Below, in pieces: positions 8,501 through 17,431 of a DNA stretch of 37,514 nt. Made by a program: the position numbers and the translations under genes. Position 1 is the stretch's first letter. Each line of letters begins with the position of its first letter. The stretch comes from Marinobacter sp. (lineage in GTDB: Bacteria > Pseudomonadota > Gammaproteobacteria > Pseudomonadales > Oleiphilaceae): contig JAKDUK010000025.1 of the NCBI GenBank assembly GCA_030457765.1, forward strand, positions 1 to 37,514, read 5' to 3'. The notes beneath the pieces are model-generated. The model was not told the DNA's origin. It worked only from the letters and a program-made list of their open reading frames with translations, and did not search any database.

Positions 8501-11500
8501 ACAAATCTTCCAGTACGTGAGTCAGGCCACCAATGGAATCGATCCCGGCCATACGCGCGCCACCCTTGAGGGTGTGAACGTCGCGCTGCAGCTCTGCGGC
8601 AACTGGGCGGTTAGTCGGATCTTCGCTCCAGGTATGCAGTGCACTGCCGGTCGAGTTTATTAGATCGTAGGCTTCCTCAAGGAAAATGCCGATAAGTTCC
8701 GGGTCCAAATGGGCAAGGTAGGCGGCGTGTTCATTTTCCCCTACCTCTGCCGTTTCACCAACCTCTGCTACGGGCGGTGATTCGGCGTCTGGGTCGGTGG
8801 TTCCGGGCCCCTCGGGCAGCACTACCTCTGGTACCGCCTGCGTGCTGGCGGGGTTGTCTATGTATGCACAGATTTCGCTGATCAGATCTGGTGCCGGTCG
8901 CGGAGGCTCTTTTGCTTCGAGGCTGTCTACCATACCCGCAAGCCGGTCGTGGCAGCGGAATAGAAGATCCGATAGCTCGTTGTTAACGGACAGCCGTTGT
9001 TCGGTCAGCCCCTCAAACAGGTTTTCGAGCTCATGGGCAAGGTCGCCCACAGCCGGAATATCCGCGAGCCGAGCACCGCCTTTCAGGGTATGCAGATCGC
9101 GTTGAAGTAGCTGCAGCATAGCCAGGTTTTCGGTGTCTTCGCTCCAGCTTTGCAGGGCCTCTGCCGTGCTGTCTATGAGATCGCGGGCCTCTTCGAGAAA
9201 AATCTCTGCGAGCTCCTCGTCCATCTCGCTGTCGGCAGCTTCAGTGCCGGAGCTCTCTGTAGCCTCCTCTACCTGTGGTGCCTCTGGCGTCTCCAGGTCA
9301 CCCATATCGAAGCTGAGGTCAATTTCCTCCAGGTCTTCAGTGAATTCTTCGTCGAAGGTGCTGGTCGCCTCGGTTTCTGGCTGAGAGATAGCTTGGGTGA
9401 GTGCTTCAAGTTCAGAAACCAGCTCGTCAGCAGATTCAACGGCCAGCCCTGCAGCCACCTGATCCATCATATTGATCAGGTGTTCATGGGCGTTGTGCAT
9501 GGATGCGAAGAACCGTTCATCTGGCGCTTCGTCACGGTTGATGGCTGCTACATAGACTTCTTGCAGTGCCTCTGACAAAGCGGCTACATCTGGCAGCCCG
9601 GCGTCGGACGCTGAATCGGTAAGCTGCGTCAGTTCTGTGGTGAGGCTTTGAAGAGATCCGGGCTCTTGAGCATTTTTGGCCCATTGCGCCAGTATGAACT
9701 CAGCGTCCAGAACAACGTCCAGGCCTTCATTCAGGAACAGTTGTACCAATTGGGAAGGTTCTGGTTGTGCGCCGTCGCCGTGAGGGGCTTCGCTATAGGT
9801 GCGCAGCCTGTCATTGGATATATGTTCCAGCTTTTCGAGGAATGCTTCGGTGCCTGGCAGCGACGATTGGGGATCTTGGCGTATTTGCGCCAACCCTTGT
9901 GTAAGGAAGTCGCACGCCGTTTCGATTAGTGATAGTACATCTCGGTCGGCACGCAGATTTTGCGCCCGGGATTCCTTGATAAAGCGTTCAAGCGGGGCGA
10001 TAACAGCGGCAATAGGGTCGATGCCTGCCGTGTGAGCGCTGCCCTTGAGTGTGTGCAGAGCCCGGGACAGGTTGTCAGTATAAGTAACGCTGACTTTGTC
10101 GCCAGCAAGCACCAGAAACTCTTTGAGCGTTTGCAGATGGGTTTCTGTTTCGCTTTCGAAGATATCCAGAAGCACTGGGTCAACGCCGCTGTCATTGGCA
10201 TCGTATTCTATTTCAGGCAAATCGATGGCGATGTCGCCAGAAGTATCGCTAGGTTCAGCGGCTGGCATGGTACTGGCGTCAGGAATTTCACCGTTGGCTA
10301 AGGCTGTTGCCCGGGCCTGGATGTTAGATGGGTCCACCGACGCTGGCTGGCGGTTCTCAAAATCGTTAACCAGTGCAGGGAAGACACTGGTCGCTTCATC
10401 CAGAAGGCCAGCAATGTCATCATTCATGAAAATGCTACCGTCTATGACACGGTTAAGCATGTTTTCGATGGACCAGGCCAATTCGCCCACAATCTGAGCA
10501 CCGACCATGCGGCCACTGCCTTTTAGGGTATGGAATGCCCGGCGCACTTCTGAAAGGGCGCTACGATCATCGTGTTGACGTAGCAGCATGGGCAGATATT
10601 CCCGGATGGTATCCAGAACTTCACCTGCTTCCTCGACAAAAATTTCGAGGATTTCATCGTCAATCAAGTCGTCATGCTGATCGCTGTCTTCGGCCAGTTC
10701 TGGCGCGGGTAGTTCTTCGCTATCTGGCTGTTGCGTTGGTACTTCCGGTGCCGCGGCTTTTTCAGTGTCGCTGCGACGGGTAGTGGCCAGCTCTTCTGCA
10801 CGCTCTATCAGTTCGGCCACATCCCCAGTGGCCTGACCATCACGAAATTCGTGAATTAATGAGGGGATGCGTGCGTTAACGTCGTCCACCAGCGAGAACA
10901 AATCGTCGTTCGGCTTGATGCTCTGATCTATCACTCCATTGAGCAGGTTCTCTACAGACCAGGCCAATTCGCCAAGACTGGTAGCGCCAACCAGTCGACC
11001 GCTGCCTTTGAGGGTGTGAAAGGCACGGCGAACCTCGGTTAATGCGGCGTGGTCGTCGTGGCTTTGGCGCAAACGAGGGTAAAACTCTTGTATGGTCTGC
11101 AGAACTTCTTCGGCTTCTTCGATAAAGATGCCGAGAATCTCGTCGTCCAGCAATTCTTCGTCCGATACTTTGGCCTCGGGCGGTTGTTCCGGGGCTGGTT
11201 CCCGAGTATCGATTGATGAAATAACCGGAACGTTTTCGTCTGCAGGCTCTGTGCCCCAAGTGGGTTCTTCGCCCACTGGGAAGCCAAGGCTGGCAAGGCT
11301 TTGTTCAGCGATCCGCAGAACGTCCTCGTTGTCGCTGATGCCTTCAGCAAGGCGTTCCAGATAGTACTCAATACTGGTAATCGCGTCGGCGAGGGTGTCT
11401 AGTTGCACCCAGTCTGGCACGTGTTTGTCGCTGAGCAGAACATCTGTGATGTACCTTTCTGCGGAGGCCAGCATGTTGGCTACCCGATCCAGTGGCACTA

Positions 11501-12971
11501 AACTCAGGCCGCCCTGAATGCTGTGTAGCAGGCCGGGAACATGCTCGACTTCTCGGGTGTCCCACTGGGAAGCAATAAAGTTGATGACCGCAGACTTTAC
11601 TTGTTCAAGCGTGTTGCGGGATTCTCGCAGTAGAGCGCCGCTGGCTTCTCCGAGCTCGCGAGAGCTCTGATTAAGAGGCAGGTTGTCGCTGCTTTGATCG
11701 GAACGTTCTGGCTGTCGATCGCTGTCCAACCCGGCTAGGCTGGCCTCTACGTATAGCAGCGAGCCGGCGATGTCCATCAACGTACCATCGTCGACCAATT
11801 CGGTTTGCGTGCTGAGTTTTTGAACCAACTCACTTTGTTCTGTAATGACCTTTCGCGGGATCCCCAAGCCCAGCACAGCAAGCGTATTGCCCACCTGCGT
11901 GAGGCCAGGCAGAAGGTCCTCAAGCTCGCTGTTCTGGCGCAATTCTGAACGAACAAACAGGTCCAGCTGATCTTTCAGTTTGGCCAGTTCTTCATTCAGG
12001 GCGCTGACAACCGAGTGGATGGCCTCACGGCCCGGGCCGGAAACCCGGTTTCTAGCGGCGTCGACATCGTCTTCAGAGGGAAGAGCGTCTTCCAGCTGAT
12101 ACCGGCTGCGCAGCTCGCTCACTCTTTCAGAATCGAGATCCCGTGCTCGGGCAACATAGTAGAGCAGGTGCTTCAGCAGTGCGTCCGGCGCTGGCTGTGC
12201 GAGAATATCCCCGTGCTCATCAGTAAGACGACGGATTTCACTGTCGAGTTCCCGAAGCAGGGATTTCACCGCAGTGTTGACTGGGTTGGCTTTGGCTTGC
12301 AGTGTTTCCACGAAGGCGGCAGCAGCTTTCCAGAGTTCTCCACGGGGCGTCTTCTGGCAAAGGCGAGTCAGCCGATGAATCACTTTCTGCAGGTAAGCGA
12401 ACTGAGCGTCGAGATCTTCTTCGCGAATGACGCCGGCAAGTGCAAACTGGTACATCTGGCGCAGCTTTCGGATATGGCCGAGTACTTTCGGGTCCTGCAG
12501 GCGCTGGGATACATTGCCTGCAACCTGCATGCGGGACGGGCCCAGATCAGGCTTAAACAGGGAGGTGTCCGAAAGCAGGGCGTCGCCCCGGGCAGCTCTA
12601 AGATCGTTCAGCAGGGGCAGCAGTACCATGGGGAAATCGTCCTGGCTGCTGGCCAGGTGTTCCAAGTACTGGGGAAGCTGCAAAATGGCCTGCATCAGGA
12701 CATTAACCGCATCGTCCACGTTGATGACGCTGTCGTTTAACACTGCCTGGGTGAGTTTTTCCATTTCTTCGGTCAGCAGGGCTGCACCGTAAAGCTCAAC
12801 CATCTGCAGGGTGCCATGCACCTGATGGAGATAATTCAGGCAGAAGCGCAGGCGTGCAGTGTCGTCACGATTGTCGACATACGCCTCAAGCGCATGCTGA
12901 CTCTGAGTCAGCGTGTCCTGTATTTCGCCCCGAACCCAGTCGAGGGCGATGCTGTCATGGTTGTTGCCCAT
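5538..12971 (-). CDS. chpA: Hybrid chemosensory kinase ChpA with multiple Hpt modules
   Basis: This is the central histidine kinase of the Pil-Chp system, which controls twitching motility and surface signalling. At 2477 residues it is about the size of P. aeruginosa ChpA. Hpt-type modules centre on His49, His483, His652, His814, His973, His1294, His1466, His1615 and His1757. A degenerate module has Gln1108 at the expected site. His652 to His1757 sit in classical HTLKG motifs; His49 (LHQVHG) and His483 (LHSIQGG) are divergent. Acidic linkers separate the modules, and a Pro/Ala/Lys-rich linker (about 1810-1860) precedes the CheA core. That core has a dimerisation helix (LLDELVNLAGE), an ATPase domain (N box HMLRNAIDHG near 2060; G box GRGVGMDVV near 2160), and a CheW-like domain. 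A receiver with Asp2407 (LLDIEMP) ends the protein. GGAGAGG seven to eight bases before the ATG fixes the start. Confidence 0.96.
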   Translation of the reverse strand: MGNNHDSIALDWVRGEIQDTLTQSQHALEAYVDNRDDTARLRFCLNYLHQVHGTLQMVELYGAALLTEEMEKLTQAVLNDSVINVDDAVNVLMQAILQLPQYLEHLASSQDDFPMVLLPLLNDLRAARGDALLSDTSLFKPDLGPSRMQVAGNVSQRLQDPKVLGHIRKLRQMYQFALAGVIREEDLDAQFAYLQKVIHRLTRLCQKTPRGELWKAAAAFVETLQAKANPVNTAVKSLLRELDSEIRRLTDEHGDILAQPAPDALLKHLLYYVARARDLDSERVSELRSRYQLEDALPSEDDVDAARNRVSGPGREAIHSVVSALNEELAKLKDQLDLFVRSELRQNSELEDLLPGLTQVGNTLAVLGLGIPRKVITEQSELVQKLSTQTELVDDGTLMDIAGSLLYVEASLAGLDSDRQPERSDQSSDNLPLNQSSRELGEASGALLRESRNTLEQVKSAVINFIASQWDTREVEHVPGLLHSIQGGLSLVPLDRVANMLASAERYITDVLLSDKHVPDWVQLDTLADAITSIEYYLERLAEGISDNEDVLRIAEQSLASLGFPVGEEPTWGTEPADENVPVISSIDTREPAPEQPPEAKVSDEELLDDEILGIFIEEAEEVLQTIQEFYPRLRQSHDDHAALTEVRRAFHTLKGSGRLVGATSLGELAWSVENLLNGVIDQSIKPNDDLFSLVDDVNARIPSLIHEFRDGQATGDVAELIERAEELATTRRSDTEKAAAPEVPTQQPDSEELPAPELAEDSDQHDDLIDDEILEIFVEEAGEVLDTIREYLPMLLRQHDDRSALSEVRRAFHTLKGSGRMVGAQIVGELAWSIENMLNRVIDGSIFMNDDIAGLLDEATSVFPALVNDFENRQPASVDPSNIQARATALANGEIPDASTMPAAEPSDTSGDIAIDLPEIEYDANDSGVDPVLLDIFESETETHLQTLKEFLVLAGDKVSVTYTDNLSRALHTLKGSAHTAGIDPIAAVIAPLERFIKESRAQNLRADRDVLSLIETACDFLTQGLAQIRQDPQSSLPGTEAFLEKLEHISNDRLRTYSEAPHGDGAQPEPSQLVQLFLNEGLDVVLDAEFILAQWAKNAQEPGSLQSLTTELTQLTDSASDAGLPDVAALSEALQEVYVAAINRDEAPDERFFASMHNAHEHLINMMDQVAAGLAVESADELVSELEALTQAISQPETEATSTFDEEFTEDLEEIDLSFDMGDLETPEAPQVEEATESSGTEAADSEMDEELAEIFLEEARDLIDSTAEALQSWSEDTENLAMLQLLQRDLHTLKGGARLADIPAVGDLAHELENLFEGLTEQRLSVNNELSDLLFRCHDRLAGMVDSLEAKEPPRPAPDLISEICAYIDNPASTQAVPEVVLPEGPGTTDPDAESPPVAEVGETAEVGENEHAAYLAHLDPELIGIFLEEAYDLINSTGSALHTWSEDPTNRPVAAELQRDVHTLKGGARMAGIDSIGGLTHVLEDLFEKVAEGQLEASDQMNNLLFACHDRLAQMVEQVATQKPCPPANDLIAQVEAILRGDLAPEIAEPEESELQAAPEETAPSEDNHELASIFLDEGIEIHDAISECLDQWRDDPESMAGIAQLQQELHTLKGGARLSDLDPVADLAEAWSDALDTLLFNPGNQQLLFTLSGRGLDNLKAMLGELAQNNEPVADTELLAAFNNTQSLEPDRQELSPEEAATADQEAVDPEILDIFLEEASEIMDQLEQLLEDWRKEPGNNHFNQEAQRALHTLKGGARLSQLTLLGDKAHTFETRLIDLAGNAPDDGQWLTITEDHDAIIALVADIRERAKSGTAAIEPANEPQPATTPPEPAAKTKPQPAARAKAPEKVRNRAAEAPRTAQETIRVSAPLLDELVNLAGETSITRGRLEQQSSDFGHTLDEMAATIERLREQLRRMDIETEAQILFSAEKEHGPDYGEDFDPLEMDRYSSIQQLSRALTESSSDLADLRETLTDRVRDTETLLVQQSRINTELQEGLMKTRMIPFASMVPRLRRIVRQISGELGKKVEFDVRNAEGEMDRTILERMIAPLEHMLRNAIDHGIESPADRQKSGKAEAGDVTLSLAREGGDVVLRMIDDGAGIPSSVIREKAIRQGLLREDEELSEREILQFILQPGFSTAQAVTQISGRGVGMDVVASEIKQLGGSLDIESQLGRGTVFTVRLPFTVSVNRALMVSTGEDFYAIPLNTIEGIVRVSTYELEEYYKPDAPMYEYAGQEYRLQYLGSLLNSDHHPKLQGQALPLPVILVRGAEQPMALQVDNLMGSREIVVKSLGPQFGTVRGVSGATILGDGNVVVILDLPAMIRSDILSERERLADLEKAREAARFEERATVVMVVDDSVTVRKVTSRLLERNGMEVITAKDGLDAVAQLQDHQPDLMLLDIEMPRMDGFEVASFVRHDDNLRDMPICMITSRTGEKHRERALAIGVNEYLGKPFQETELLKTIERLTGKQ

Positions 12972-12982
12972 AACCTCTCCGG

Positions 12983-13882
12983 TTATTCTTCGTCAGTCTG
13001 GCGCTTTATCCACGCCAGTACGTGTTCCGAGGGTACCTTTTGCAGGCCTGGGGGCTGCCAATCGGTCAGCTCTCCCTGGCCCAGAACCAGTAATCCCCCG
13101 GGCGCCAGCCGCTCTGCAAGACGCCTGACAATGTCCCGTCTGCGCCAGCGACGGAAATAAATCAGCAAATTCTGGCAGAAAATAATATTCATTCCGTGCA
13201 TGGGGGCTTTATCCAGATCCAATACATTCAGTCTGGTAAAGCAGACCCGCTCCCGGATTTTCTCGATAATTTCAACGGTGTTCCGCTCGGCCGGGCGGAA
13301 GTACCGGGCTTTCATGTTTTCGTCCATGCCCAATAGCTTGCGGGCACTGAACTGGCCAATCCGAGCCTTTTCGATAACTGGCGTACTGATGTCTGAGCCG
13401 GTCACACCATAGAGCGGCTTCAGAGACAGCTGACTCATACACTCATTCAGTATCATGGCTAGAGTGTATGGCTCTTCACCGGTGGAGCATCCAACGCTCC
13501 AGGCCTCGATAGGCCGCTTCCGGAACTGCTCTCTTGGCCGTGTAAGCACATAGTCGGCTACCAGGCGAAAGGCGTCAGGATCCCGAAAAAAACGGGTTTC
13601 CTGAACCGTCAGCCGGTCAACCAATGTTGACCACTCCTGAATGGCATCCGGGCCCGAAACAATCGTTTCGTAGTAGGCCTGGTAACTGCTGCAGCCTATT
13701 TCCCGCATTCGGATAGCCAGATTGGTTTCCAGAAACGAGCGGCGCTCTGCAGGCAGTGTCATGCCCGTACGGTGCTCCAGTAATGCCTGCCACTGGCTGA
13801 ACTGCGCCTCGTCCATTTCAGGAAGACGGCGCAGTACCCAGGTACTTTCAGCAGGTGACGGATTGTTTGGAAGCTCAGACAT
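12983..13882 (-). CDS. pilK: Chemoreceptor methyltransferase PilK (CheR family)
   Basis: PilK transfers methyl groups from S-adenosylmethionine to glutamates of the PilJ receptor. The 299-residue protein has an N-terminal all-helical CheR domain (about 22-80), the LTVQETRFFRDPDAF motif (91-105), the SAM-binding loop WSVGCSTGEEPYTLAM (128-143) and TGSDIS (161-166). The segment FCQNLLIYF at 235-243 corresponds to FCRNVLIYF in most CheR proteins, so Arg is replaced by Gln there. The ribosome binding site before the ATG is weak (GGCGG). Spacing is 28 bases from pilJ and 11 to chpA. It fits the CheR slot of the operon. Confidence 0.92.
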   Translation of the reverse strand: MSELPNNPSPAESTWVLRRLPEMDEAQFSQWQALLEHRTGMTLPAERRSFLETNLAIRMREIGCSSYQAYYETIVSGPDAIQEWSTLVDRLTVQETRFFRDPDAFRLVADYVLTRPREQFRKRPIEAWSVGCSTGEEPYTLAMILNECMSQLSLKPLYGVTGSDISTPVIEKARIGQFSARKLLGMDENMKARYFRPAERNTVEIIEKIRERVCFTRLNVLDLDKAPMHGMNIIFCQNLLIYFRRWRRRDIVRRLAERLAPGGLLVLGQGELTDWQPPGLQKVPSEHVLAWIKRQTDEE

Positions 13883-13910
13883 ATACCGCCATTAGCTCCC
13901 GATTGTGGGC

Positions 13911-15986
13911 TCAGCCCACCACTGGTACGTTGCTGTCTTCCTCTTCTTCGTGATCTGCCAAATCTTCGTCTGGCAGCGTGAAGCCGGCAACGGAGGACCG
14001 TAGTTCGGAAGCCATTTCCGCCAGGTTCCCGATAGACTTCGCGGTCGCGTTGGTACCGGACGATGTCTGAGAGGTGATTTCCTGGATAACGTTCATCGTA
14101 TTGGAAATGTGTGCGGCAGAAGACGACTGCTGGCGCGCGGCGTTGGAGATGTTCTGGATCAACTCCGCAAGACTCATGGATACGTTCTCGATTTCTTCGA
14201 GGGCGATACCCGCGTCCTGTGCCAGGCGTGCACCACGTACCACCTCGGCGGTGGTGTGTTCCATGGAGATAACCGCTTCGTTGGTATCAGACTGGATCGT
14301 CTTTACCAGTGCCTCAATCTGCTTGGTTGCCGCAGAAGAACGTTCCGCAAGGCGCTGAACTTCGTCGGCAACCACCGCAAAGCCCCGGCCTGCATCACCG
14401 GCCATAGAGGCCTGGATCGCAGCGTTCAAGGACAGGATGTTGGTCTGGTCGGCAATGTCGTTGATCAGGGATACGATGTCGCCGATTTCCTGGGAAGACT
14501 CACCCAGACGCTTGATACGCTTGGAGGTTTCCTGGATCTGTTCCCGGATGTTGTCCATGCCGCGAATGGTGTTCTGTACCACTTCCGCGCCTTTCTTGGC
14601 GATGGCAACCGAGCGCTCAGCAACCGCAGAAGATTCTGCAGCGTTAGACGATACCTGGTCGATGGATACGGCCATTTCGTTAACCGCTGCCGAGGCGCCG
14701 GCAATTTCCTGGGCCTGATGCTCGGAAGCATCCGCAAGGTGCATCGCCGTAGACTGGGTTTCCTGAGCCGCGCCGGCTACCCGCACGGCGGTGCCACGAA
14801 TGGCCTGTACCAGCCCGCGCATCTGGTCGATCGCGTAGTTGATAGAGTCGGCGATGGCGCCGGTGAAGTCCTCGGTTACCGTGGCCTCCGTGGTCAGGTC
14901 ACCATCAGCCAGGTCGGCCAGTTCGTCCAGTAGCCGCAGGATTGCGTTCTGGTTTTGCTCATTCTGTTCCTGAGTGGTCGCCAGGCGCGTCTGGGCTTCG
15001 CGGTACAGAGCAAGGCCGATAAACACAACCAGGGCAACCATGGCCGCCAGAATAATAAAGGCCAGTGTCGGGCTAACAAGCCGCGAGCTGCTTTGGGTGC
15101 GGAAGTTTTGAGCCAGAACAGACAGTTCAGAAAGCAGAGTCTCGGAGTTCTGGAAAATATCGCTGGCGGCAGTACGTACCTTGAAGAGGTCGGGAGAGGC
15201 TTCAAGTATAGCATCTACGTTCTGGGAGACGAACTCGAACAGCTCATCAACGGCCTCAAGGCCATAGATGGCATCTTCGTCGTCGACTTTGGAAATGCCC
15301 ATCGCCGGGGTGCCATTAAGCTGGCCTTCAAGCACCCGACCAAACAAGCTGGCGTCACGGCCAAACCGGTCAGCGGCAATAACCGCGTCTTCGTCACCGG
15401 AAAGTACGTTGTTCACCGAGCGTACAATCCGCTCTGCAAGCAGGGACTGGCGCTGTGCCAGTGCGATTTGTTCCGCTGGCGCGTCGTTCTCCAGCAGGAT
15501 TTGTACGATATCGTCGTATTCAACCTGAAGCTGCGGGATGGTTTCGTTCAGGGTGCGCGCTACTTCGTGTAGGCCAAGTACAGCATCCTGGGTAGACAAT
15601 ATGCTGTCGGCGTTCTCGCGTACCGAGTTCCAGTGTTGCTGAACGCCACTGTCGAGGGCCAGTTCACTGGGCGGCAGGCCGGTTTCCGGGTTGCCTTCCG
15701 TTACGTTGCCCCAGAGCTGCTGGAATTCATCGCGAGAGCGGCGCAACTGGTTAAATGCCTCGGCGGTACCACCGGCGGATTCAGTTGCGTTCTTTGCAAT
15801 TTCCTGTGACAGCACCCTGAGCTCAGCGGCGTTGGCAATGTATTCCTGGTCGTTCTGGCTGTCTCTGTTGATGATAAACAAGACCACAACGAGCAGGACG
15901 GTGAGTGCGATCAGTGAGGCGATCAGGCCAGCAACAAGCTTGTTGCCTCCCTGTCCCGTACCGATTCTTCCGGCTCTGTTTTTCAT
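13911..15986 (-). CDS. pilJ: Methyl-accepting chemoreceptor PilJ
   Basis: PilJ is the membrane receptor of the Pil-Chp pathway. The 691-residue protein has one membrane helix at about 17-39 and a second at about 303-327, which bracket a helical periplasmic sensor. That region carries two PilJ-type repeats, recognisable by QLRRSRDEFQQLW and by the similar stretch ending in LAQNFRTQ. A HAMP-like region follows (ADLADGDLTTEA). The cytoplasmic hairpin has its tip at about 515-545: DQTNILSLNAAIQASMAGDAG. The AIQASMAG form, in place of the usual AIEAARAG, is characteristic of PilJ proteins. There is no C-terminal pentapeptide for tethering PilK or ChpB. GGGAG before the ATG supports the start. Confidence 0.95.
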   Translation of the reverse strand: MKNRAGRIGTGQGGNKLVAGLIASLIALTVLLVVVLFIINRDSQNDQEYIANAAELRVLSQEIAKNATESAGGTAEAFNQLRRSRDEFQQLWGNVTEGNPETGLPPSELALDSGVQQHWNSVRENADSILSTQDAVLGLHEVARTLNETIPQLQVEYDDIVQILLENDAPAEQIALAQRQSLLAERIVRSVNNVLSGDEDAVIAADRFGRDASLFGRVLEGQLNGTPAMGISKVDDEDAIYGLEAVDELFEFVSQNVDAILEASPDLFKVRTAASDIFQNSETLLSELSVLAQNFRTQSSSRLVSPTLAFIILAAMVALVVFIGLALYREAQTRLATTQEQNEQNQNAILRLLDELADLADGDLTTEATVTEDFTGAIADSINYAIDQMRGLVQAIRGTAVRVAGAAQETQSTAMHLADASEHQAQEIAGASAAVNEMAVSIDQVSSNAAESSAVAERSVAIAKKGAEVVQNTIRGMDNIREQIQETSKRIKRLGESSQEIGDIVSLINDIADQTNILSLNAAIQASMAGDAGRGFAVVADEVQRLAERSSAATKQIEALVKTIQSDTNEAVISMEHTTAEVVRGARLAQDAGIALEEIENVSMSLAELIQNISNAARQQSSSAAHISNTMNVIQEITSQTSSGTNATAKSIGNLAEMASELRSSVAGFTLPDEDLADHEEEEDSNVPVVG

Positions 15987-16076
15987 TTTCTGGCTCCCGG
16001 CCTCTTCAAGATTTTGGCAAGTTGTTTGAATCAGGTTTCAGGCAGTCAGGGTGTTTGTCCTGCCACTGTCGTCACC

Positions 16077-16622
16077 CTACCACTGTGCGACGTCCAGAAA
16101 ACGTTCGTCATCGAGCAGGTCAATGGCGGAAAACACTTTCCAGACTTCTTCGTTTCGTTCATAGCCGCCTGCGACAAACGGCCGAACGTTTTCAGGCACA
16201 CCAGTTGGTGCTGCCCTGAAATTGTCGGTTGCAAAGTACTGCATGCCCAGCACGGTATCGACCACCAGCCCACTGAATACATCGCCGCGCTCAATAACAA
16301 GAACCCGCCGTTCCCGCTGGCTGCGGGATGAACGGGGAATGTCAAAGAAGCCGGCGAGATCTACCAGTGGGAGGAGGCGGCCGCGCACGTTAGCGGCACC
16401 CATTAGAAACGGCCGCACACCCGGGATATGCGTAAACCGGGGGACATGCAGTATTTCAGTGACCTCACCCATAGGAGCCACATAGCGCTCACCTGCGAGA
16501 ACAAAGCCGATGCCGTTCCAAAGTTCTGCGGCTTCTTGTTGCTCTGGCAGGCCCGCGGCCATGGATCGGCTGCGCTGGGCGATATCCGTCAGAATGGCAA
16601 AAGGGGCTGCCTGGGCGGACAT
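16077..16622 (-). CDS. pilI: CheW-like adaptor PilI
   Basis: PilI bridges the PilJ receptor and ChpA kinase. The 181-residue protein consists of a short N-terminal helix and one CheW domain, with GIGFVLAGERYVAPMGEV at about 37-54, FTHIPGVRPFLMGAANVRG in the middle and LLPLVDLAGFF after it. The closing segment EVWKVFSAIDLLDDERF is typical of CheW ends. GGAGTAAGC before the ATG at 16622 is a good ribosome binding site. It lies 20 bases after pilH and 90 before pilJ; that 90-base gap holds no visible regulatory element. Confidence 0.93.
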   Translation of the reverse strand: MSAQAAPFAILTDIAQRSRSMAAGLPEQQEAAELWNGIGFVLAGERYVAPMGEVTEILHVPRFTHIPGVRPFLMGAANVRGRLLPLVDLAGFFDIPRSSRSQRERRVLVIERGDVFSGLVVDTVLGMQYFATDNFRAAPTGVPENVRPFVAGGYERNEEVWKVFSAIDLLDDERFLDVAQW

Positions 16623-16642
16623 GCTTACTCCACGGTTGGGGA

Positions 16643-17005
16643 TCAGGCAATCAGATTATTGATTGTTTTGATCAGGTCGTCTTCTTTAACCGGCTTTACC
16701 AGATACCCTTTAGCGCCCTGGCGGGTACCCCAGACGCGGTCGGTTTCCTGATCCTTTGTGGTCACAATAATCACAGGAATGGAGGCCGTTTCCGGAGCAC
16801 GGGTTAGCTGGCGGGTCGCCTGAAAACCGTTAAGGCCGGGCATAACCACGTCCATAAGCACCAGATCCGGAGTCTCGGCACGGGCTTTAGCAACACCGTC
16901 TGCGCCATTGTCTGCAGTAAGCACTTCGTGTTTGTGCTTTTCCAGAATGGAGGAGATTTTTTTAACCTCGGTAGGAGAGTCGTCAACAATCAGAATGCGA
17001 GCCAT
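16643..17005 (-). CDS. pilH: Response regulator PilH (single receiver)
   Basis: PilH is a CheY-like protein of 120 residues with no output domain. In the P. aeruginosa system it is one of two phosphoacceptors and is linked to the pilus retraction side or acts as a phosphate sink. The phosphorylation site is Asp52 (LVLMDVVMPG), with the acidic pair Asp8-Asp9, Thr81-Thr82 in VIIVTTKD and Lys104 in YLVKPV. GAGGAACCA before the ATG confirms the start. It lies 33 bases after pilG and co-directional with it. Confidence 0.94.
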   Translation of the reverse strand: MARILIVDDSPTEVKKISSILEKHKHEVLTADNGADGVAKARAETPDLVLMDVVMPGLNGFQATRQLTRAPETASIPVIIVTTKDQETDRVWGTRQGAKGYLVKPVKEDDLIKTINNLIA

Positions 17006-17038
17006 TGGTTCCTCGGTGGTTCTTTAGTGTCAGCAGGT

Positions 17039-17431
17039 TTACTGTGATGTCACGGGTAGATAGTGACGAATGGTATTAAGCAGCTCATCCTTGCTGAACG
17101 GTTTGGTCAGGTATTGATCTGAGCCGACGATACGACCTTTGGCCTTATCGAAAAGCCCATCTTTGCTTGACAGCATGATGACCGGCGTCTTTTTGAAAGA
17201 GGAGTTGTTCTTTATGAGCGCACAGGTCTGATAGCCGTCCAAACGGGGCATCATGATGTCCACAAAAATGATGTCCGGTTGTGAGTCAGCAATTTTAGCC
17301 AGGGCATCAAAACCGTCAGTGGCGGTAATAACCTCACAGCCAACCTTTTTCAGGAGAGTTTCTGCGGTGCGACGGATGGTTTTACTGTCGTCGATCACCA
17401 TGATCTTCAAGTTCTCGAAGTTGTCATCCAT
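17039..17431 (-). CDS. pilG: Response regulator PilG (single receiver)
   Basis: PilG is the first gene of the Pil-Chp operon and encodes a 130-residue CheY-like protein. The acidic pair Asp14-Asp15 (VIDDSKTIRR), Asp58 in IIFVDIMMPRLDGY and a conserved lysine in QYLTKPFSKDEL are all present. In P. aeruginosa phosphorylated PilG promotes pilus extension and cAMP signalling; the same role is inferred here from operon position. The ribosome binding site is weak. The promoter must lie in the 297-base divergent region shared with gshB. Confidence 0.94.
   Translation of the reverse strand: MDDNFENLKIMVIDDSKTIRRTAETLLKKVGCEVITATDGFDALAKIADSQPDIIFVDIMMPRLDGYQTCALIKNNSSFKKTPVIMLSSKDGLFDKAKGRIVGSDQYLTKPFSKDELLNTIRHYLPVTSQ

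Noticed and set aside
7690..11030. Recurring short DNA similarities inside chpA that resemble dispersed repeats
   Set aside because: They are the repeated Hpt motif codons (HTLKG and neighbours); the linkers between them are not repeated at the DNA level.
12015..12740. Plus-strand open frame of 241 codons opposite chpA
   Set aside because: It lies wholly inside a strongly supported gene, has no ribosome binding site or recognisable domain, and arises from the codon bias of the opposite strand.
14109..14933. Plus-strand open frame of 274 codons opposite pilJ
   Set aside because: The composition is Arg/Gly/Leu-rich without a fold, and it mirrors the highly conserved signalling domain of PilJ.
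14955..15572. Plus-strand open frame of 205 codons opposite pilJ
   Set aside because: It is a shadow of the PilJ periplasmic region, with no start signal.
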